7,052 nucleotides of DNA from the NCBI GenBank assembly GCA_000438115.1, contig FR903605.1, positions 1 to 7,052 on the forward strand, written 5' to 3'. The notes beneath the pieces were generated by a model. That model did no database searches and was not told where the DNA came from. It saw only the letters and a list, made by a program, of their open reading frames with translations. Shown in pieces: positions 1 to 6,380 of this stretch (positions within the stretch are counted from its first letter, which is position 1; the number at the start of each line of letters is the position of its first letter). The stretch comes from Prevotella sp. CAG:617 (GTDB taxonomy: Bacteria > Bacteroidota > Bacteroidia > Bacteroidales > Bacteroidaceae). Position numbers and translations under genes: made by a program.

Positions 1-6
1 GGGGAA

Positions 7-29
7 GCCCGACTATTCCGGAAACGGGC
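7..29 (+). terminator. possible weak hairpin at the left edge
   Basis: A 5-bp inverted repeat, GCCCG at 7-11 and CGGGC at 25-29, encloses a 13-base loop and is followed by a short AT-rich stretch without a clean T-run. It could be the terminator of a gene lying left of the window. The stem is short and the gene it would serve is not visible, so this is only a possibility. Confidence 0.25.
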
Positions 30-58
30 GGTTATATTTGAAAAAAACAGGTTTATTT

Positions 59-90
59 TTTGCTCAGTTCGCAAAAAACGCGTATCTTTG
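59..90 (+). promoter_or_regulatory. Bacteroidota-type promoter of the tRNA-Met gene
   Basis: TATCTTTG at 83-90 matches the Bacteroidota -7 consensus TAnnTTTG. TTTG at 59-62 matches the -33 element, with 20 bases between them, inside the usual range for the primary sigma factor of this phylum. Transcription would start near position 96, about two dozen bases before the tRNA. A second -7-like sequence, TATATTTG at 33-40, lacks a matching -33 box, so this one is preferred. Confidence 0.75.
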
Positions 91-119
91 CATACGATTT
101 CAGCGAAAGTAATGCTGTA

Positions 120-193
120 GGACTTGTAGCTCAGTTGGTTAGAGCAACAGACTCATAATCTGGAGGTCCCAGGTTCAAGCCCTGGCTGGTCCA
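120..193 (+). tRNA. tRNA-Met (anticodon CAT), elongator type
   Basis: A 74-base cloverleaf can be folded by hand: acceptor 120-126/186-192, D arm stem 129-132/142-145, anticodon stem 147-151/159-163 with loop 152-158, and T stem 169-173/181-185 with loop 174-180. The anticodon is CAT at 154-156. The G1-C72 pair and the absence of three consecutive G-C pairs at the base of the anticodon stem argue against the initiator tRNA. A lysidine-type tRNA-Ile (CAT) is the main alternative and cannot be excluded by eye. Two pairs look imperfect: T6-T67 in the acceptor and A27-G43 at the top of the anticodon stem. The discriminator base is A193 and the 3' CCA is not encoded (CCT follows). Confidence 0.92.
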
Positions 194-210
194 CCTTTTT
201 TAGGGGCGAA

Positions 211-257
211 GAACGCCGCCGCAGCCTTAGGGTTCCGGCGGCGTTCGTTGTGTTTTA
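211..257 (+). terminator. terminator after tRNA-Met
   Basis: An 11-bp perfect GC-rich stem (211-221 with 236-246) encloses a 14-base loop and is followed by GTTGTGTTTTA. This is a strong hairpin with a moderate T-rich tail, placed 18 bases after the tRNA and before ruvB. It should separate the tRNA unit from ruvB. The stretch 258-317 between it and ruvB shows no clear TAnnTTTG element, so the ruvB promoter is not identified. Confidence 0.75.
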
Positions 258-317
258 TCCACCATAAATAGTTGTGCTTCGGTGCCCTTTGAAGCCAAGT
301 AAACGAACGCTTTTAGT

Positions 318-1367
318 ATGGAAGATACTTTTGATATTCGTTCCGAACAGATGCATCCCACCTCAGCCGAGCGTGAGTTTGAAAACGCCCTGCGCCCGCT
401 CAGTTTCGACGACTTTTGCGGTCAGCGCAAGGTGGTAGAGAATTTGCGCGTGTTTGTGGAGGCTGCCAAGTATCGGGGCGAACCGCTCGATCACACCCTG
501 CTGCACGGCCCTCCCGGACTGGGAAAGACCACGCTGTCGAACATCATTGCCAACGAGTTGGGCGTGGGCTTCAAGATAACGTCGGGCCCCGTGCTCGACA
601 AGCCCGGCGACCTGGCCGGACTGCTCACCTCGCTTGAGCCGAACGACGTGCTTTTTATTGACGAAATCCACCGTCTGGCTCCCGTGGTTGAAGAGTATCT
701 TTATTCGGCCATGGAGGACTATCGTATTGATATCATGATTGACCGCGGTCCGGCCGCACGCAGCGTGCAGATTGACCTGAACCCCTTTACGCTGGTGGGA
801 GCCACCACGCGCAGCGGACTGCTGACGGCACCGCTGCGGGCACGCTTCGGCATTAACCTGCATCTGGAATATTATGACGCCGACACCATACGCCATATCA
901 TTGAGCGTTCGTCGTCGATACTGAACGTGCCTATCGATGCCGAAGCGGCCTCTGAAATAGCCGGCCGGAGCCGCGGTACGCCGCGTATAGCCAATGCGCT
1001 GCTGCGCCGTGTGCGCGATTTTGCGCAGGTCAAGGGCAACGGCCGAATCAATACCGCCATTGCGCGCTATGCCCTTGAGTCGCTGAACATTGATCAGTAT
1101 GGGCTGGACGAAATAGACAACAAGATTCTGACCACCATTATCGACAAGTTCAAGGGAGGGCCGGTGGGCGTAACCACCATTGCCACGGCTATTGGCGAGG
1201 ACCCCGGAACGCTGGAGGAGGTGTATGAGCCTTTTCTTATTCAGGAAGGTTTTATACGCCGTACGCCGCGCGGCCGCGAAGTGACCGAACTGGCTTACCG
1301 GCATTTGGGCCGTCCGTTGCAGCTGCGTGAGGGTGCGTCGCCTACACTGTTTGACAATATGCAATAA
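318..1367 (+). CDS. ruvB: Holliday junction branch migration ATPase RuvB
   Basis: RuvB is the ring-forming AAA+ motor that works with RuvA to drive branch migration of Holliday junctions during recombinational repair. RuvC then cuts the junction. The 349-residue product is slightly longer than typical RuvB proteins (about 330-345). Visible motifs are Walker A GPPGLGKT at 64-71, Walker B LFIDEIH at 112-118, sensor 1 GATTRSG at 161-167, the arginine-finger region APLRARFG at 171-178 and sensor 2 GTPRIAN at 220-226. A C-terminal winged helix covers roughly 262-335 and contains RTPRGR at 315-320. The ATG at 318 gives the N-terminus expected for the family; ATG at residue 12 is a less likely alternative. 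It is the first gene of the apparent ruvB-ybeY-murQ run. No ruvA or ruvC lies nearby, so the Ruv genes are dispersed here. Confidence 0.98.
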   Translation: MEDTFDIRSEQMHPTSAEREFENALRPLSFDDFCGQRKVVENLRVFVEAAKYRGEPLDHTLLHGPPGLGKTTLSNIIANELGVGFKITSGPVLDKPGDLAGLLTSLEPNDVLFIDEIHRLAPVVEEYLYSAMEDYRIDIMIDRGPAARSVQIDLNPFTLVGATTRSGLLTAPLRARFGINLHLEYYDADTIRHIIERSSSILNVPIDAEAASEIAGRSRGTPRIANALLRRVRDFAQVKGNGRINTAIARYALESLNIDQYGLDEIDNKILTTIIDKFKGGPVGVTTIATAIGEDPGTLEEVYEPFLIQEGFIRRTPRGREVTELAYRHLGRPLQLREGASPTLFDNMQ

Positions 1368-1381
1368 GCGGGAGTTTCATT

Positions 1382-1408
1382 ATGATTGGAAAAAACGAGG
1401 TATGGTAA
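1382..1408 (+). other. possible 8-codon leader ORF overlapping the ybeY start
   Basis: ATG at 1382 opens an 8-codon frame (MIGKNEVW) that stops with TAA at 1406-1408, just past the ybeY ATG at 1402-1404 in another frame. GGGAG at 1370-1374 sits 7 bases before this ATG, a better ribosome site than the one directly at ybeY. Ribosomes ending here could re-initiate on ybeY (translational coupling). It could equally be chance. Confidence 0.25.
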
Positions 1409-1839
1409 CTTTTGATACGATACAGACGGACATGCCGCCAATCCGACCGGACGAAATACGGCAGTGGATTAAGGACGTGGCCGCTTCATACGGCTACCGG
1501 CTGGGCCGGATTGCCTATGTTTTTTGTGACGACGGGAAAATCCTGGAAGTCAACCGGCAGTACCTGCAGCATGACTATTATACGGACATTATCACCTTTG
1601 ACTATACGGCTGGTGACAAAATAGGCGGCGACCTCTTTATCAGTGTCGACACCATACGTACCAATGCCGAGCAGTTGGGCAAGACCTATGAGGAGGAGCT
1701 CCACCGTGTGGTGGTGCATGGCATTCTGCACCTGTGTGGAATCAACGACAAGGGGCCTGGCGAGCGCGAAATCATGGAGGCTGCCGAGGACAAGGCCCTG
1801 CGCCTGCTGTCGGACCTACGGGCCGGTGTGAAGAAGTAA
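1402..1839 (+). CDS. ybeY: endoribonuclease YbeY (rRNA maturation)
   Basis: YbeY is a single-strand-specific, metal-dependent endoribonuclease involved in 16S rRNA 3' end maturation and ribosome quality control. The reading frame is open back to ATG 1327, but that start lies inside ruvB. ATG 1402 gives 145 residues and the usual family N-terminus, so I chose it. Diagnostic stretches are TDIITFDY at 61-68, GDLFIS at 76-81 and the metal-binding region HGILHLCG at 106-113. The family motif is H-x3-H-x5-H. Here H106 and H110 are present but the third position is D116 (INDKG). I recall the same change in other Bacteroidota YbeY proteins, so it need not mean loss of function. The gene lies 34 bases after ruvB and 18 before murQ, on the same strand. 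Confidence 0.95.
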   Translation: MVTFDTIQTDMPPIRPDEIRQWIKDVAASYGYRLGRIAYVFCDDGKILEVNRQYLQHDYYTDIITFDYTAGDKIGGDLFISVDTIRTNAEQLGKTYEEELHRVVVHGILHLCGINDKGPGEREIMEAAEDKALRLLSDLRAGVKK

Positions 1840-1857
1840 GTTGAAAAAAGAAAGCAT

Positions 1858-2685
1858 ATGAACGATGCTGCATTAGACGTGACGGAGCAGAGCTCACGCT
1901 ACGATCATCTGGAACGGATGTCGACGCACGACTTGCTGGCCGGCATTCATGCTGAAGACGCTTTGGTTCAGCAGGCCGTGGAACAGGCGTTGCCGGCCAT
2001 GGAGCGGCTGATTGACGCCGTGGCCGGACGTATGCGGGCCGGTGCCCGGATGTTCTACATCGGTGCCGGAACATCGGGCCGGATGGGTGTGCTCGACGCC
2101 TCGGAACTGCCCCCTACGTTTGGGGTGGAACCCGGGCGCGTGGTGGCTCTCATTGCCGGAGGCGACGGCGCTTTGCGCACGGCCGTTGAAAATGCCGAGG
2201 ACGACGAGCAGGGCGCCTGGCGCGACCTGCAGCCCTATCATCCGCAGGCGGGCGATGTGTTGATTGGCATAGCGGCTTCGGGGCGCACCCCTTACGTGTT
2301 GGGCGGAATTCGCAAGGCGCGTCAGGAAGGGCTGCTCACGGGGTGTTTGGTTTGTAATCCCGGTTCGGCCGTAGCGGCTGCGGCCGAATATGCGGTGGAA
2401 GCCGTGGTAGGGCCGGAGTTCGTAACGGGTTCAACCCGAATGAAAGCCGGCACGGCCACCAAACAGCTGCTCAACATGCTCTCCACCTGCGTAATGATAA
2501 AAATGGGGCGTGTGCAAGGCAATGTCATGACCCACATGCAGCTTAACAATGTAAAACTGCGCCGCCGCGCCATGCGTATTTTGCGGCAACAGTATCCGCA
2601 GCTCAGTGAGGCGGAGGCTTTGCAGGTTTTGCAAAAATGCGGTTCGCTGCAAAAAGCGCTCGACAGTCTCAGGCACGCAGAGTGA
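1858..2685 (+). CDS. murQ: N-acetylmuramic acid 6-phosphate etherase MurQ
   Basis: MurQ is a cytoplasmic enzyme that cleaves the D-lactyl ether of MurNAc-6-phosphate to give GlcNAc-6-phosphate and D-lactate, a key step in peptidoglycan sugar recycling. The 275-residue product has a sugar-isomerase (SIS) fold. Signature stretches are FYIGAGTSGRMGVLDASE at 66-83, AVENAEDD at 109-116, IAASGRTPYV at 138-147 and GPEFVTGSTRMKAGTA at 185-200. E83 and E114 fall at the same numbers as the two catalytic glutamates described for the Escherichia coli enzyme. It is a little shorter than the E. coli protein (298), mainly at the ends. ATG 1858 follows an A/G-rich stretch without a strong Shine-Dalgarno site. 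No MurNAc kinase, transporter or nagA is in the window, so its substrate supply is encoded elsewhere. Placement after ruvB-ybeY suggests constitutive co-transcription. Confidence 0.96.
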   Translation: MNDAALDVTEQSSRYDHLERMSTHDLLAGIHAEDALVQQAVEQALPAMERLIDAVAGRMRAGARMFYIGAGTSGRMGVLDASELPPTFGVEPGRVVALIAGGDGALRTAVENAEDDEQGAWRDLQPYHPQAGDVLIGIAASGRTPYVLGGIRKARQEGLLTGCLVCNPGSAVAAAAEYAVEAVVGPEFVTGSTRMKAGTATKQLLNMLSTCVMIKMGRVQGNVMTHMQLNNVKLRRRAMRILRQQYPQLSEAEALQVLQKCGSLQKALDSLRHAE

Positions 2686-2704
2686 GCGGAGGTGATATTT
2701 TCTG

Positions 2705-2724
2705 ACTGGCGGAGCCGTGTTTTT
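2705..2724 (+). terminator. possible short terminator after murQ
   Basis: A small hairpin forms from AC plus GGC (2705-2706, 2708-2710; T2707 bulged) with GCCGT (2714-2718), followed by five T at 2720-2724. It lies 20 bases after the murQ stop and just before the efp promoter, where a terminator would be expected. The stem is only 5 bp with one bulge, so confidence is low. Confidence 0.35.
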
Positions 2725-2738
2725 CGTAAAAAAATCAC

Positions 2739-2746
2739 TAACTTTG
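2739..2746 (+). promoter_or_regulatory. -7 element of the efp promoter
   Basis: TAACTTTG is a match to the Bacteroidota TAnnTTTG -7 box. No exact TTTG stands at the -33 distance; the nearest is a T/G-rich stretch around 2718-2724. Transcription would start near 2753, leaving a leader of about 43 bases before the efp ATG. That leader is A-rich and lacks a Shine-Dalgarno site. Confidence 0.65.
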
Positions 2747-2795
2747 CGGCGATTTTCAACAGGTTGCAATATCAAAACATCAAAATACAACAGAT

Positions 2796-3362
2796 ATGAT
2801 CAAATCACAAGACATTAAGAAAGGTACTTGCATTCGTCTTGACGGCAAGCTGTACTTTTGCATCGACTTCCTGCATGTAAAACCGGGTAAGGGTAACACC
2901 ATCATGCGTACTACGCTGAAGGACGTTGTGTCCGGCCGCGTATTGGAGCGTCGTTTCAACATTGGTGAGGCTCTCGAGGATGTACGTGTAGAGCGTCGTC
3001 CTTATCAGTTCTCTTACGCCGAGGGCGAACAGTATCACTTCCTTAATCAGGAAACTTGGGACGACATCATCATCGACAAGAACCTGATTACGGGTGTTGA
3101 CTATATGAAGGAAGGCGACGTAGTTGACGTGGTAAGCGATGCTTCAACCGAAACCGTACTTTACGCAGAAATGCCCGTGAAGACACAGCTCAAGATTGTG
3201 TACACCGAACCGGGTCTGAAAGGTGATACTGCGACCAACACCACCAAGCCGGCCAAATTGGAAACCGGTGCTGAAATCCGTATTCCGTTGTTTATCAACG
3301 AAGGCGAAATCGTTGAGGTGGATACACGTGACGGTTCATATGTGAACCGCGTGAAGGCCTAA
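2796..3362 (+). CDS. efp: elongation factor P
   Basis: EF-P binds ribosomes stalled on proline stretches, between the P and E sites, and promotes peptide bond formation. The 188-residue length is standard. An N-terminal KOW-like barrel covers roughly 1-62, followed by two OB-type barrels at about 66-125 and 129-186. The loop that reaches the peptidyl-transferase centre is PGKG at 30-33, with K32 at the position that is post-translationally modified in many bacteria. No modification enzyme is encoded in the window. The C-terminal signature region, with IRIPLFINEGE and VDTRDGSYVNRV, is intact. The gene has its own promoter and terminator, and its codons (GGT, CGT, AAC, GAA) look more uniform than those of its neighbours, as expected for a highly expressed translation factor. 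ATG 2796 follows an A-rich leader. Confidence 0.98.
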   Translation: MIKSQDIKKGTCIRLDGKLYFCIDFLHVKPGKGNTIMRTTLKDVVSGRVLERRFNIGEALEDVRVERRPYQFSYAEGEQYHFLNQETWDDIIIDKNLITGVDYMKEGDVVDVVSDASTETVLYAEMPVKTQLKIVYTEPGLKGDTATNTTKPAKLETGAEIRIPLFINEGEIVEVDTRDGSYVNRVKA

Positions 3363-3390
3363 GCGCGAATTTCAAGAAAATTATAAGAAT

Positions 3391-3436
3391 CCTGCAAGTC
3401 GGTATGATCAGTACAACCGGCTTTGCAGGTTTTTTT
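3391..3436 (+). terminator. terminator of efp
   Basis: A 13-bp stem pairs 3391-3403 with 3416-3429, with one bulged T on the 3' side and one T-G pair. The loop is 12 bases and a run of seven T follows at 3430-3436. It is a classic intrinsic terminator, 28 bases after the efp stop. A second, much weaker hairpin (AGGTA 3440-3444 with TACCT 3451-3455, followed by more T) lies directly behind and may act as backup. Confidence 0.88.
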
Positions 3437-3516
3437 GTTAGGTAAATGTCTACCTTTTTTTGCGACATACAGGACTGTTTCTTTGTGAGCGGATGACGGG
3501 TTGGCATTTTTTCTGT

Positions 3517-3524
3517 TAACTTTG
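3517..3524 (+). promoter_or_regulatory. -7 element of the DUF2156-GNAT promoter
   Basis: TAACTTTG is identical to the efp -7 element. TTTG at the correct -33 distance is absent. The predicted start near 3531 gives a leader of about 23 bases, rich in AAAC repeats and without a Shine-Dalgarno site, a common arrangement in Bacteroidota. Confidence 0.65.
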
Positions 3525-3553
3525 CAGTAAAACAACAAAACAATCAAGCTTTT

Positions 3554-4483
3554 ATGGAGGATTTCAATTTTCGTCCGCTAATGTTGGCTGATAAGTCGAT
3601 TGTCGAGCATTTTACACGCAGGAGCGAGTGCCGCAACTGCGATTTGAACTTCATGAATCTGATGAGTTGGCGTTTCCTGTATGATACGGAAATAGCCGTG
3701 GTGCATGGATGGCTGGTGTTCCGCTTTTTTGCTGACGGCCATCTGGCATATCAGATACCCGTAGGTGAAGGTCCGTGGACAGATATTCTTCCGCTGATGA
3801 TTGACGATGCCCGGAAAATGGGGCATCCTTTTTTACTGCTCGGCGTGTGTCAGCGTTTTGTAGCCGAACTCGAAAATGCTTTTCCGGATTATTTCCAGTT
3901 TGTTATCAAGCGCGAGTATGCCGATTATCTGTACAGCCGCGAATCGCTGGCTACGTTGGCGGGAAAGAAACTTCAGCCGAAACGGAATTTCGTCAACCGT
4001 TTTATGAGGGAACATCCCGACTATCAGTATCGGGCTCTTGAGGCAGCCGACATCCCGCAATGTCTTGCCTTGGAAAAACTATGGCAGGAAAACAAGAAAG
4101 ATGAGGGTCAGCGGACGGAAGCGTATGAAAATGAGTTGCGCTCCATGCATTATGTGTTTGACCATTGGGAGGAACTGGGCGGACAGGGCGGCGTGCTGCT
4201 TGATGGCGGACAGGTGTTGGCCTTTACGTTTGGCGCGCCGATTAATTATGATACTTTCGACGTTTGCGTAGAAAAGGCTGATGCCCGTGTAGAGGGCGCT
4301 TATGCCATGATTAATCGGGAATTCGTGCGTCATCTGCCACCAGAGTATCTATGGATAAATCGTGAGGAGGATTTGGGAATTGAGGGCTTGCGAAAGGCCA
4401 AACTTTCCTATCAGCCCCATGTGCTTTTGCTGAAACATGCCGTGATGCTGAAACGGCCGATGGAGGCCGAGCGAACGGTTTAA
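3554..4483 (+). CDS. DUF2156 / phosphatidylglycerol lysyltransferase C-terminal-domain protein
   Basis: The 309-residue protein resembles the DUF2156 family (LPG synthase C-terminal domain), which has a tandem GNAT-like fold. In MprF this domain moves an aminoacyl group from tRNA to phosphatidylglycerol. Here there is no membrane segment and no flippase domain, so the protein is predicted cytosolic and the acceptor is unknown. Recognisable stretches are the CRNCDLNF region at 26-33, the block from DYLYSRESL to GKKLQPKRN at 124-145 that joins the two halves, the FTFGAPINYDTF region at 224-235 with VEKAD at 239-243, and NREEDLGIEGLRKAKLSYQP at 268-287 near the C-terminus. I recall this protein, next to a GNAT gene, in other Bacteroidales genomes. 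The following gene starts 11 bases downstream, so both are likely one transcript. The family assignment is fairly safe, but calling it a lysyltransferase is not justified. Confidence 0.85.
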   Translation: MEDFNFRPLMLADKSIVEHFTRRSECRNCDLNFMNLMSWRFLYDTEIAVVHGWLVFRFFADGHLAYQIPVGEGPWTDILPLMIDDARKMGHPFLLLGVCQRFVAELENAFPDYFQFVIKREYADYLYSRESLATLAGKKLQPKRNFVNRFMREHPDYQYRALEAADIPQCLALEKLWQENKKDEGQRTEAYENELRSMHYVFDHWEELGGQGGVLLDGGQVLAFTFGAPINYDTFDVCVEKADARVEGAYAMINREFVRHLPPEYLWINREEDLGIEGLRKAKLSYQPHVLLLKHAVMLKRPMEAERTV

Positions 4484-4489
4484 AGGTGA
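4484..4489 (+). promoter_or_regulatory. ribosome binding site deciding the GNAT start
   Basis: AGGTGA, complementary to the 3' end of 16S rRNA, sits 5 bases before ATG 4495. An in-frame GTG at 4486 lies inside this site, so it cannot use it and is the less likely start. Confidence 0.7.
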
Positions 4490-4494
4490 GCATC

Positions 4495-5373
4495 ATGTTG
4501 GGCATCAATGAATTGTGGCAGCAGAATAAGGCCTTATGGCGTGAATGTTTTCATGACGATGAAGCATTTATAGATTTGTATTTCAGCAGGGTGGCCAGGC
4601 CGGAAAATACCTATTATATGGAAAGTGACGGCCGGCTGACTTGCGTTATGCAGGCTTTGCCCTATGAACTGCGGTATAGCGGGAAGGGGTGTAGGGTTGC
4701 TTATTTGTCAGGCATAGCGACTTTGCCGGAATTCCGCGGGCAGGGATTGGCTACTTCGCTGATTCGTCAGGTCCATGGCTTGCTGGCAGAGCGCGGATTT
4801 GCTGCAAGTTTGCTGATTCCGGCCACGGATTCGCTGGCAGATTTTTATGCGGAGCGGTCGGGATACGCTTTGTTGACACGGGTAAATGATGAGCGATTGG
4901 AGGTTTCTGAAGCTGAGGACGTATCAGACTTTTCACTGCATGCTTTGAATACGCCGGGGGAATTGGCCGAAGCATACCGGCAGAGCAGTTCCCTGAATGT
5001 ACCTCGAGTGTGGCATTCGGAGTTACAGCTGGACGTTGTATGGGAGGCGTGGCGTCAGGCCGACAGCCAGGTGTGGGCTTTGCGGAACGATGGGCTGAAA
5101 AGGTTTGAAGGCTTGGCTTTTTGCCGGCGAACTTCAGCTGGGATTATACGTATTTCAGATTGTATGGCCCTGAATCATAAAAGCGAAGCGAAGCTCTTAT
5201 CGTGTTTGGCCAGTATGTACGGAGCCGCTCAACTGGAATTAAAGGAACAGCATAACGCTCAGTGCAGCAATGGGCGGCCTTATGCCATGATAAAGGTGTT
5301 GCGGAAGGATTTGTTGGCGATGGATATGGCACGGATGCCAGACTTGCGGATGAATCTGATGATGGACGAATAG
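4495..5373 (+). CDS. GNAT-family N-acetyltransferase, two-domain
   Basis: The 292-residue product has the GNAT acetyl-CoA binding motif A in GIATLPEFRGQGLATSLI at 73-90, where the RGQGLA loop contacts the pyrophosphate of acetyl-CoA. A following region, DSLADFYAERSGY at 112-124, fits the C-terminal part of the catalytic fold. The remaining 160 or so residues lack a second motif A and may form a degenerate second GNAT domain, as in Eis-like enzymes. The substrate is unknown. The start at ATG 4495 is chosen from the Shine-Dalgarno site; an in-frame GTG at 4486 would add three residues. The gene lies 11 bases after the DUF2156 gene and ends before a terminator, so the two form a probable two-gene operon. 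Both proteins have GNAT-type folds, which suggests related or sequential acyl-transfer chemistry, but that is inference. Confidence 0.88.
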   Translation: MLGINELWQQNKALWRECFHDDEAFIDLYFSRVARPENTYYMESDGRLTCVMQALPYELRYSGKGCRVAYLSGIATLPEFRGQGLATSLIRQVHGLLAERGFAASLLIPATDSLADFYAERSGYALLTRVNDERLEVSEAEDVSDFSLHALNTPGELAEAYRQSSSLNVPRVWHSELQLDVVWEAWRQADSQVWALRNDGLKRFEGLAFCRRTSAGIIRISDCMALNHKSEAKLLSCLASMYGAAQLELKEQHNAQCSNGRPYAMIKVLRKDLLAMDMARMPDLRMNLMMDE

Positions 5374-5417
5374 TGTTCTTGCTGAATCAGAAGCGGGAAT
5401 GTAGATTGCTGAAATCG

Positions 5418-5485
5418 TTAAACCACGTGTGTTAGTCGTATTTGTAAAGACAAGGGCGGCGGTGCATGCGTGGTTTAATTTTTTT
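5418..5485 (+). terminator. terminator of the DUF2156-GNAT unit
   Basis: A perfect 10-bp inverted repeat (TTAAACCACG at 5418-5427 with CGTGGTTTAA at 5469-5478) can be extended inward by about five pairs including wobbles. The loop is about 30 bases, and seven T follow at 5479-5485. The loop is longer than usual. The hairpin lies between convergent genes but has a T-run only on the plus strand, so it does not obviously serve the minus-strand regulator. Nothing else is evident in 5374-5525. Confidence 0.75.
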
Positions 5486-5525
5486 ATGCTACTGATGGTT
5501 TGTAGTAAGTGAGCGGGGATAGCTG

Positions 5526-6374
5526 CTAAGACATTTTACGTATTTCTGAAGGCGACTTTCCCAGATGCTGTTTGCAGAAGGTTGACAGGTAGGCAAGCGA
5601 GGAAAAACGGTAGCGGGTTGCTATGTCCTGCAGTGGAAGTTGGGTATATTTTAAATCGTGCAGGATGTTCACTTTCTTGCGTTCGTTGAGCCAGCGGTGA
5701 ACGGGTTGTTTAAACTCTTTTCTGAATGTACGCTTGAAGGTATCAAGGTTCAGATGCGCCATGCGCGCAAAATCCTCTATACTTGGATATTCGGTGAAAT
5801 GGTTGAGCACAAAATGCTTGAACGTTAAGTTCTGCCCCGTAATGGGAGCCAGCAGTCGGGCTAGTTCGTCGGCCGCGTAATAGTGGCGGAGCAGGAAAAA
5901 AAGTTCGTAAGTTTTTAGCTTGTGTAGGTGCCGCGTGGAATGGCGGTCGTTCAAATAGTGCTGGAGTAACTGTTGGAATTGAATGAGCGGAGCTCTCAGC
6001 GGCAGTGGATGAAACTGAGAAGTTTCGATTTCTGTGTGTTGGCGATGTAGTTGCTGCAAGTCTATTTGGGCTAAAGCCGGATTCTCGATGTTGAAGTGGC
6101 ATGAAAGATATTCCGTTGGCCGTTCGCTTTTGATACAGAAGCAAGCGTTTGGCGGGAAGAATATGATTTGCGGGCCTTCAAGGGTGACTGCAGTTGTTTT
6201 TTCGCATGAAATGACTATATGCCCGCCCTCTCCTTTTTTACCTCCGGAAATCAGCAAAATAGTGGCCTCAGAGCGTATTTTGTTGGTAAGGGGATGTTCG
6301 GGAGTCAGGCAGCCGGCTGTAAAATATGAGTAGGCCGACGACGTTCTGTGATGATGGAGCATTTGAGTATTCAT
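5526..6374 (-). CDS. AraC-family transcriptional regulator
   Basis: This 282-residue protein ends in a typical AraC/XylS DNA-binding domain with two helix-turn-helix units at about 197-220 (SIEDFARMAHLNLDTFKRTF) and 246-272 (PLQDIATRYRFSSLAYLSTF followed by CKQHLGKSP). The N-terminal 150 residues would be the sensor part. They contain LEGPQIIFFPPN at 66-77, as in cupin-type AraC sensors, but the ligand cannot be read from sequence. The start is the ATG at 6374-6372; an internal Met at residue 5 is an alternative. No TAnnTTTG element lies in the short upstream stretch. A 17-base dyad ends 7 bases before the ATG and could be an operator. The neighbouring GH109-like gene is on the same strand upstream, separated by a probable terminator, so the regulator has its own control. 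The regulated genes are unknown. Confidence 0.93.
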   Translation of the reverse strand: MNTQMLHHHRTSSAYSYFTAGCLTPEHPLTNKIRSEATILLISGGKKGEGGHIVISCEKTTAVTLEGPQIIFFPPNACFCIKSERPTEYLSCHFNIENPALAQIDLQQLHRQHTEIETSQFHPLPLRAPLIQFQQLLQHYLNDRHSTRHLHKLKTYELFFLLRHYYAADELARLLAPITGQNLTFKHFVLNHFTEYPSIEDFARMAHLNLDTFKRTFRKEFKQPVHRWLNERKKVNILHDLKYTQLPLQDIATRYRFSSLAYLSTFCKQHLGKSPSEIRKMS

Positions 6375-6380
6375 GCTTTT

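Noticed and set aside
363..1364. 333-codon open frame on the minus strand opposite ruvB
   Set aside because: It lies wholly within ruvB, whose motifs are all intact. The predicted protein has an odd composition, no recognisable domain and no upstream signals. It is a shadow of codon bias in a gene of moderate to high GC content.
2692..2799. 35-codon frame from GTG 2692 with Shine-Dalgarno-like GGAGGTGAT at 2688-2696, ending in TGA overlapping the efp ATG
   Set aside because: The ribosome-site match overlaps the putative start instead of preceding it. The frame also runs through the efp promoter, so the efp transcript would not contain its start. It is probably chance, or a remnant left after murQ.
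4486..4494. GTG 4486 as start of the GNAT gene
   Set aside because: The GTG overlaps the AGGTGA ribosome site that is well spaced for ATG 4495, so the ATG is the better start.
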